Shown in pieces: positions 55,842 through 64,000 of a stretch of 64,000 nt of DNA. A program made the position numbers and the translations under genes. The stretch's first letter is position 1. Every line of letters begins with the position of its first letter. The stretch covers positions 22,880,501 through 22,944,500 of the forward strand of contig NC_057761.1 of the NCBI RefSeq assembly GCF_010389155.1, given 5' to 3'. Origin of the DNA: Erigeron canadensis (lineage: Eukaryota; Streptophyta; Magnoliopsida; Asterales; Asteraceae). The notes under the pieces were generated by a model. The model did not search any database. It saw nothing but the letters and a program-made list of their open reading frames with translations, and was not told where the DNA came from.

Positions 55842-57578
55842 CTATACCAAGATAGAAAAGCTTACATGTTATACCTAAATAATTATGTAATATAATTTTT
55901 TTTTAACACTCAGAAAAGATTATTCTCTCTATAACTAAGAGAGGATAATTTTTTGATTAGTTGATAATTATAAATAAATGTCATGGATTTTTTTCATTAT
56001 GTGTTACTCATACCTACATTAATTTCCTAATTTTAAGTATTCCTTTTAAAATTATCTTTCATCCTAATCATGATTAATTAATAATAAAAAATAGAAAAGT
56101 AAAAAGAATAAACCTTAATAACAAGTCGGCTAAACAAGTTAATATTGTCGGCTAACAATTTTAAAATCTTCCTCTCAAATTTAAAAGTTTTGTCAAATAT
56201 TGAAATTGGATAAGTCAATCTATTTTTTAGATCAAATTTTTATATTAAAAAAAATTCATACTAATCACGTAAATTATTAATTACATATTATGTTAAAAAA
56301 TTCATTAAATATAGTCATTCTGTTTAAAATAATAATAATAGGAAAATAACTAATAATAATAACCTTCTTTTCATATAACTAAAAAAAATAATATTTTTTT
56401 TATTATATGACAATTATTTAGGGGGCATTTCTTAATTTCTTAGCAATTTGTTCTCGGCATGATTTTCAATTTTAAACTAACAAAATTTTTAGGAATATTC
56501 CCATACATCGACTGTACTATAAGATACAACATCAATTATAATCGATATGTTTTCCATATAGGTTTAACCTTTCTATATACCTAAAAAAGAATATATTTTT
56601 TTCTAGATGACATTTTTAGTTTTTTTGTCACGTTGGATTTTTAATGAGGTGTCAATTTTCCATTAAAATTGTTATATCTATATTCTCATATATGATCTTA
56701 ATCATCAATTTTAATCTTAATCATCAATCGTATCCTAATTATTAATATTTATTTTTCTAATTTCTATATAAGTACAAAGATTATATACATTGTATTACGT
56801 TTTTTTATTTAATTCAATGATAATTATCTTTTATCAAATAAGATTGTTAGTTATATAATGTTAATTTTTTTGAAAATTATTTATTATATTATACTTAATA
56901 GTTATATATCATTAAATTTTGATGATTTAGAAATATTTATGTTTCATTAGTCATGCTTTACATATTTTGACGTATATCATATATTCATAAGCAATAATTT
57001 TGTTGTTTGTATGAGTCGTAATCTGACAGTTTTTTATATTATCATGAATTATGAATAATAATGTAACTATCAGTTATTATATTTTTAATTTATGTTTCAG
57101 TTATTCCGCACAACAAGCAGATTTAATCTAGTTTATTAATAAAAGGATAGACTAGCGAGAACATGGTGAGGGCTCCTTGTATGATAATGGTCCATTCTAG
57201 TCGTTGAGGAAATATTAAAATTTTTTCTCATTTATGGGTTGTTTGTGGCCCCTGGCCGAGAGACACAAAGTGCAGAAAACAGCTCACACACCCAAATATC
57301 AGTGACTACATGATATCCTCGGCCATCACACTAAATTGGGAGACAATTGAATTCTATATATATGTGTATTGTCAACTCAGTAGGATGTTATTGAGAACCT
57401 AAGGATGTGATTAAAGTTGGGTTTCAGTACTAATGTACTAGATCAGTATTGTGATTATTTGATTAATTCTAATAACAAATGTACATTTTTAGCCAACAGA
57501 TATTGTAAGATAAGAATTACGAGTAGTATTTAATTAAAGGCAGAACAAAGCACAATCTATATATATATATATATATAT
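55842..57578. other. AT-rich spacer with a possible old Helitron end
   Basis: No gene. Near 57107-57132 a degraded string ending ATCTAG before T recalls Helitron 3' termini but lacks an intact hairpin. A (TA)n tract lies at about 57558-57578. Confidence 0.4.
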
Positions 57579-57778
57579 GGGTTGGGTACTGTAAAACAAG
57601 TATTAAAGTAAAACAAATAAGACAAGATCTTGACTCTTAGATCATGGTTATATTGATGCACAAAGATTCACGAAGTAATTGATGCATGATGATTTTCATG
57701 ATGCACAGTGATTTTCAATGAATAGAAACCTATTGTTTTATTTGTTTTACTTTAATACTTGTTTTATTTTACCTAAAA

Positions 57779-57779
<1 letters not shown>
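57579..57779. mobile_element. Short MITE in a TA microsatellite
   Basis: A 30-bp arm at 57591-57620 (GTAAAACAAGTATTAAAGTA...) is matched by its complement at about 57739-57768. TA repeats on both sides (57558-57578 and 57780-57810) suggest insertion into the tract. No coding capacity. Confidence 0.75.

Positions 57780-57810
<31 letters not shown>
57780..57810. repeat. (TA)n microsatellite
   Basis: TA tract right of the MITE. 57811-58191 contains no recognised gene and should include the 3' UTR of GDSL copy B. Confidence 0.9.
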
Positions 57811-57813
<3 letters not shown>

Positions 57814-58191
57814 TTTTCTGACAAATATATTGAATTCAAGGCCACTAATTGCCACTTTTCATGCCATCTTGGTCTCCTGGGTTCGTTTGAGATAACTGGG
57901 ACTTAGCAGATTATTAAGTGGTTGAGATTCATCTACATACGGCTAATCAAAATTTATTTTTTTCTTGACAATCATATAATTGAAAAGCATGAACCTTTAT
58001 TCATTCCAAATCATATCAAAATGGGATAAAGAATTCAATATGCATGCTACAAATATTCTAACACACAAGACCAATTACCTATCAAACTGAAACATTAAAA
58101 ATCTCATACAAAACAATACTCAAATTCAATAGATGCACGTTGAAGGAGCTCGATCGGTTGAATTTGTTATGAATTCACCGGTGTCGTCGCG

Positions 58192-61100
58192 TCAAACATT
58201 TTCTACAGCGTCCAAAGCCATGATCGTGCTGAGGTTCATTGGTGATATATAGTTGCTTGCACCATTCATAATTTGATGCACGATAAGTCGGTTTGCCTTC
58301 TCAGATGGGTGGAAAGGATCCCAAAATGCGTAGATTTCTCTGTTTGGGCATAAATTCGACATAGGGGTACATAGTCCGATTCCATTATATGGTCCTTGCC
58401 CACAACATGCTACCTTAGCCGTAACAAATCCTGCTCAAAATACAAGTAGAATAGAGTACATATTGTTAATAATAAAAATCAAGTTTTATATATATACTTT
58501 CCAATTATTTATTTGAGTATATCTCATACTTAGGAAATAAAGTACCTATGTATTTTCGTTATTATAAGTGACGGGTTGCTAGAGTTTGGATACATACCAT
58601 ATCTACCAGGGTCTGAGACGAAATCGATACTTGATTGATGAATATTGACACCAATAAAGATAGTTTGCCCGATTTCCCTGTTGAGACTATCTAGCATGTC
58701 TTGGAGTTGGGGGTTAAACAATCCCGATGCTCTTTGTAACTCTGGCGAGCACTCGCCATTTCTACTACGTTGTGCAAGTTCTGCTGGCACACAACCTAAC
58801 GGGCCTGTGCCCGTTACCAAAACCCTTCGTAACCCCATATCGTAAAGTCTCTGCAATTAAACAAAGATGTTACTTAACAACAAAAATAACTAGGTTCAGT
58901 TTGTACATTCTTATACATATTCACAAAAATAAAATAAAAACTTTGATGACTCGAATCGAGATGATATACTTATTTAATTAATACATAGTAAAGGTGGTAC
59001 AAAATAAAATTTTGATGAAAACAAAAAGGATTATTTGCATCAAATAACAACGAATTTTGCATACATTTTCAGTTTTAGGAATCATAGAATTCAAGATAGC
59101 AAACAACTTTCGATTTTTATCAGTCATAAAAGTCAACTAACTTTTGAATTTTCATCAAATTTTAAAGTTAGGTATTAGAATTATCAAAATAGACTCGATC
59201 GAATGTTGACATGTGCATGTAATTGGTTTCTACAATTCATATGTACACCATAAAATTAAAACTTGCTTTCTATTTGAAAATTTAATTCTTATGTTTATAT
59301 TTGAAAATCATGAAAAGTTTGTTACTAAATAACCAAGTAAAAATGTATTTAATCTAGTACAACTAATTTAATGACCACACATGGATCGAACTCGTGAAGA
59401 TAGTAAACTAATATGTATCATGTATCATGTATCGTCTTTGTCGAGTCATAACTTCATATTAAATGCTTTTGGTCAATAAAAGTAACCTACTTCTATCTTT
59501 AGTAATAAGTACGCTGTCAAAATATGCAACCACCTTCACCTTCCCATCTTTAGAAGTTAATAAATTCTTGTACATACCTAAGCTATACATATTTCACTTT
59601 TATCTGTCACATGGTCTAACATCCCACATTAGAAATAAAAATATTCTCAAATGTGACATTCAAAATACTATGTACTAGTAAAATACTTATATCTATATAT
59701 ATATACTCTAAAGTCGATCTTCGTATAATGTAGTATAACACCTTAAAACACACATCTATAGTTGAAAAAAAGTTGGTGTACGGATCATCAATATGTTAGA
59801 AAAATGAACTTACCATTAAAATTTTTCTGTACTCAGATACGATATAAGGAACGTAATCGGGAAGGGCAAACTGTCGAGATCTTCCGGAGAAAGGCACCAA
59901 AAAATAGTTGTTCACAAAGTCATTGCCTCCCAATGTCATAAGGACTAAAGCTTGACGTACAAGTCGTTCTGCCTCTTCATGACCGATTATACCACTTAAC
60001 CTTTGTTTATATTGTTCGAAGTAGTTCATTTGCATCGGTACCCTTATGATGTTTGCCTGTATATAATTTTATATAAATCACCATTCAGATTTTCAATAAA
60101 TATGTACGTTTTGTTACTTTTGTATCGCATTTTACATCAGACTATCAGAGGGTTATATATATCAAACAAGCAAAAATTAAAAAATACTATCTCATCATCG
60201 TACCTTTTCTTTTACTTTTTCTTAATGTGTTTAAAATACTCGGAAAACATAAAACAAAAACTTGGGCATGTTGTTTTTATAACAAAAAACATAATAATCG
60301 TGTTAGATACACATTTTTGATATATTGCATATACATGTTACACATGTAAATGATACTGTTTATTTTTTTTACAATTAAGTGATCACTAAATTGATAAAAT
60401 GATTGAACGGATAAATAATGTTTATATGAATTAAGTTTGTATAGCTGTTTTTTTTTGCTATTATGTCAAAAAAAAAAAAATATTTATTTTTGATCAAGTC
60501 ATGACTTTTAAATAATTAAGAGATGCGTAGAAAATTCAAGGTGGACTCTAGACGGTTACATTTTTTTACAGCATCGGTCGAACAGAAGGTATTCCATCTA
60601 AAGGTAAGAATAACTAGGCATCCAAAAAAATTTCCACAAAAGCAGTTACTTTTAGATCCTTTAACTTTATAACTTTTTTAAGGCACATGAGTGATTGAGG
60701 TTGTCATGTAACCAAAGTTGACATTTGGTCAAAAGACTAGTCAATTTTTGGTATAGCTAATTTACTGAAAAGTAAAAACCATGGTTGACAAAATATATAC
60801 AAATCGGAACAGAGTTTAATACTTACAAACTGGGCACCGGTATCATTAAGTATTCCAACTCCAGCAGAAGCAAAATTTGCTCCAACAAGTAACTTTTGAC
60901 CTGTGAGGTTCGGGCTCAAGTATGGCAATGTTGCTTCTGAACCTATGGCCTCACCTGTTTATTATTCAAAATCTCAAATTAGTTTATTAACAACCCGAAA
61001 AAAGATAGAAGGCCGAAATACAATTATGTCACATAAACGTTACATAATACAGATTATTATTAGTCTTTTATTTTTTCCCACCGATGAGCTTTTGGTCTAG

Positions 61101-61939
61101 TGGTCCATGAGTGATGAAAGGCCTTGTTTTTCCAAGAGGTCCAGGTACAAGCATAGGCATTGGTGTTTATTCACCAATTTTGGGTATCACCGTGCAGTTA
61201 TTGGGTTGACTTAATAAAATTTGTCGTTAAAAAAAAAAACAATTTTTTAGTTTCCATAAGAAATGGGATTATATTCAACATCACTCTTTATTTTCTTCTT
61301 TTCAACAACAAAGACGAATTGAAACGATGAAAATTTAAAGAGTAGCGAGAACTAACCACAAGTTTGTGTAGTGTGCATACAAAATGCATAATATTCATGT
61401 GCGTAAATTTTGTGTTCTTAATTGAGAAAGAATGTAAAGTATACATGGTCCAAAAAGTGTTGACATATATGGAAATTAAGATCTAATAAATTTTAGAAAA
61501 CTCCGAGGTTATCTTTAGATCTGATTTTGACATTTGTTTAATTAAGTTGTTGTCCAAGTTATCAATAATATAAAATTTCACTATCACGATATAGGTACCA
61601 AAAAAATAAAGAAATATATAAATCTAAATACAATTATACTAGTATAAGTTAAGCAAAACATCTCCTTTAAAGGTTTTAATAAAGCCTAATTACAAGTATG
61701 AAAACACAAACTTAACTGATAAGGTCAGGAATATTTAGACCATTAGAGAACCGGCCGGTTGGCCTTCGAGTGGGATAATCGATCCCATATGGTGTATTAT
61801 CGGCACGAGCAGTTGTAGCCAAGTAATTGTTGTTGCCATTATCGACTAACGAGTCTCCGAACACAAAGAAAGCTCGAGCATCAGCTTGAAGAGCCACATT
61901 TGTTAAAATTGCATAAACGAAAAACAAAAACATTGCCAT
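58192..61939 (-). CDS. GDSL esterase/lipase, LTL1-like (copy B), five exons
   Basis: Predicted secreted SGNH hydrolase. Exons in transcript order are 61717-61939, 60827-60954, 59814-60056, 58598-58850 and 58192-58430. All junctions are GT...AG, giving 361 aa plus TGA. The signal peptide covers about residues 1-22. Catalytic Ser30 lies in [11 protein letters not shown]. Block II is [22 protein letters not shown] has Asn162. Asp320 and His323 lie in [13 protein letters not shown], with [13 protein letters not shown] upstream of it. Exons 2-4 have exactly the lengths of the copy at 525-3816 and all intron phases agree, so the two are paralogs. Copy B has a shorter N-terminus and keeps the usual DPFHP block. 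Closest named relatives are LTL1, At5g33370 and At5g18430. Substrate unknown. No frame damage was found. Confidence 0.94.
61084..61240 (+). mobile_element. SINE in intron 1 of GDSL copy B
   Basis: A-box-like TTGGTCTAGTGGTCCATGAG at about 61091, then a B-box-like GGTCCAGGTACAAGC about 40 bp later. The tail runs to TTGTCGTTAAAAAAAAAA at 61222-61239. The layout is that of a tRNA-derived plant SINE, opposite to the host gene. Target duplication not resolved. Confidence 0.65.
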
Positions 61940-62020
61940 ATATGTTAATTATGCAACAAGAATTGTGTAAGTTAGTAAAGTGTAGTATATGCACAAAACA
62001 TATAAAGACTTTATTGGCTG

Positions 62021-62031
62021 CTTTATATGTG
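62021..62031 (-). promoter_or_regulatory. Possible TATA box of GDSL copy B
   Basis: The minus strand reads ACATATAAAGC about 85 bp upstream of the ATG at 61939. A second TATATA run lies a little further upstream, so the choice is uncertain. Confidence 0.35.
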
Positions 62032-62227
62032 TGTGATATATATAATGCTGCTGAAAACAAGAAGGCAATAAGGTCTTTAAATATGCAGCGGGAAGTATGG
62101 TGATATATTACAGTAAGTTTAATCAATATGTGGCCAATCCCAACTACACATGGTTGTAGTAGTTTTGATGCATTCAATTCAATTACATAATAATTTACTT
62201 ACACTGTTTTTACTGTAATAAATTTTT

Positions 62228-63652
62228 GGGTAAATTACAAAAATCATACATGAGGTTTGTTTAAAACTACACTCATCATATCTACAATTCAAAAATTACG
62301 CTAGACATACCTATCATTGTCTAAAACCCACACTAACCATACCTAACCTTAATGGAGCATGACGGATCGTCAAAAGAGGGTCACATGCCAGTCACGTGAG
62401 GGGGTAAAACGGTCTTTTTCACCACTTCTTCTTCCTCATATGCTCCATCAAACAATCAAACTTTATGTTTATCAAAAAAAAAAAAATAGTCAGCTAGATC
62501 TTTTTATTCAAAAAGACATTCGAATGGATATTTTGATCTTCAACTAAAACATCCATACAAAAAAATCACAAAATTCTGAAATAATCAAAACCCAAAATTC
62601 TGAAATAATCAAAACCCATACCTGTTTTTTTTTTCTTTGAACAATCAAACAACCATTTTATTTGAAGACTAGCAAGTTGCTAGTGAATAAAGTACAAGCA
62701 TTACGGAAACAGGAGAACAAGAAAACAACTAAAAATTAAAACCCATACCTGTTAAAAAGAAAATCTATATCTATGTTTATATCAATCTTTATGCCATCCT
62801 CTATACCATTGAAAACATAACACTAGATCAAAAAAATACCCAAATCTATACTATCAATAACAGCAGGTCAGCAACAATAACAATTCTAGATAGACTTCCA
62901 AATCCAAATCTATACTCAATCAAATCAAACCAAAAATCAAAACCCCGAAACCACCAGTGCGCCGCCGCAAACCATCACACCAGGTGTAGATGGCAGGGAA
63001 GGGGGGGGGTATAACGCCACCACCGCCGATGACCCGACCACCTTCATTGGCTGGATCTGCTATTAAACCACCACCACTGGTCGGATCTATTATTAACTCA
63101 CCATAATCGGAGCTTATTTATTTAATATGTCTTTTAGTGGATTTCATTGGATTTTTCGTGGTTTCATACCATCACACACACATATACAGCCGCATATATA
63201 TATATAGAAAGAAAGAAAGAGAAATATATATATACATATATATATAGATATAGATATAGATATAGAGAGCGGGAGAGTGTTAGAAGTGCATATATGTGTA
63301 ACAATGGATTTGGGTGTGATATAAATTTGATATATACATATTGATGTGGTGTATGGATGGATTAATGATTTAGATTATTTGGGTTTGGAGTTGGAGTTGG
63401 AGTTGGAAGAAAAACAAAGGGATGATAAAGTAATCTGCCAATGAAGATGATGATATAGGGGCAAAAGAGTCTTTTACCCCCTCATGTGACTGGCATGTGA
63501 CCCCTTTTAACGATCCATCATGCTTCGTTAAGGTTAGGTATGGTCAGTGTGGGTTTTAGACAAGTGTAGGTATGACTCGTGTAATTTTTGAATTGTAGGT
63601 ATGATCAGTGTAGTTTTAAATAAACCTTAGGTATGATTTTTGTAATTTACCC
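62228..63652. mobile_element. MULE-like element with ~195-bp terminal inverted repeats
   Basis: The left arm (62228 to about 62425) and right arm (about 63458 to 63652) are roughly 90% matching complements, beginning GGGTAAATTACAAAAATCAT. Flanking 9-mers TAAATTTTT (62219-62227) and TAAATTATT (63653-63661) match at 8 of 9, as a slightly decayed 9-bp duplication. The interior has (TA/GA)n tracts at about 63190-63275 and a GC-richer stretch near 62940-63080, but no transposase. The TIR carries CACGTGAGGGGGTAAAA, like the foldback element at 12037-13443. Confidence 0.88.
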
Positions 63653-63661
63653 TAAATTATT

Positions 63662-64000
63662 TTAGCATAGAAATATATACGAGTATATAGCAAGTGGATT
63701 GGTTGGGTCACTAGGTGGTAAATATTTGGGATTCACGAAAAGTAACATATCGACATTACTTCTTTTATTCCTAAAACTACTAATGAATTGAGTAACTTCT
63801 ACATAATTTAAAAACAAAAATAAAAAACATTATATCAAGAGCAACTTCCTAAGGTCATCATGTTTCATTAATAATAAGATACACAATTAACGGGCAAGTC
63901 AAATTCTTAGTGAGTCTAAAACATATACATATATACATTTTGGTCATTACATCATATGCTATGGGTCCATATCTTCTTACGTTACTCTTTTATAGAATTG
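63662..64000. other. Spacer at the window edge
   Basis: AT-rich; nothing recognised. Confidence 0.5.

Overview
The window is nuclear DNA of a flowering plant. It is AT-rich, with spliced genes (GT...AG introns), Copia retrotransposons, Helitrons, MULE-type inverted-repeat elements, SINEs and LINE tails. A eudicot fits best; several repeat types look like Asteraceae, but that family assignment is impression, not proof.

Three intact host genes can be rebuilt exon by exon, all on the minus strand. Two are five-exon GDSL esterase/lipase genes of the LTL1/At5g33370 type, at 525-3816 (376 aa) and 58192-61939 (361 aa). Their exons 2, 3 and 4 have identical lengths (128, 243 and 253 nt). Between them lies NRPC1, the largest subunit of RNA polymerase III (27201-47259). 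It has 27 exons that join in frame to 1409 codons plus stop, with the catalytic [10 protein letters not shown] motif, the N-terminal zinc ligands and the trigger-loop region. Intron 17 of NRPC1 holds a full-length Copia element (31291-36129) in the opposite orientation, with 131-bp LTRs, TA...TA ends and a 5-bp target duplication.

The rest is decayed genes and mobile DNA. 5.7-6.6 kb: small Helitron. 7.2-8.7 kb: MULE transposase fused to an OTU protease domain, broken. 10.3-10.5 kb: LINE tail with target duplication. 11.8-12.0 kb: SINE. 12.0-13.4 kb: 1.4-kb foldback palindrome with a perfect 9-bp duplication. 14.8-20.0 kb: PBL/CDL1-like kinase pseudogene, split by a 2.16-kb solo LTR. 20.8-26.4 kb: nest containing a defective Copia and MITEs. 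50.9-52.6 kb: Helitron and a second solo LTR. 53.3-55.3 kb: Helitron carrying fragments of a HIP1/FAM10 co-chaperone gene and, probably, a ubiquitin-specific protease gene. 55.6-57.8 kb: MITEs. 62.2-63.7 kb: MULE-like element with ~195-bp inverted repeats.

The three intact genes share no visible pathway: the GDSL proteins are predicted secreted hydrolases, while NRPC1 acts in nuclear tRNA/5S transcription. The window's main story is a gene-poor segment shaped by repeated insertion, with unusual structures (palindrome, gene-capturing Helitron, intronic Copia) placed around conserved genes.
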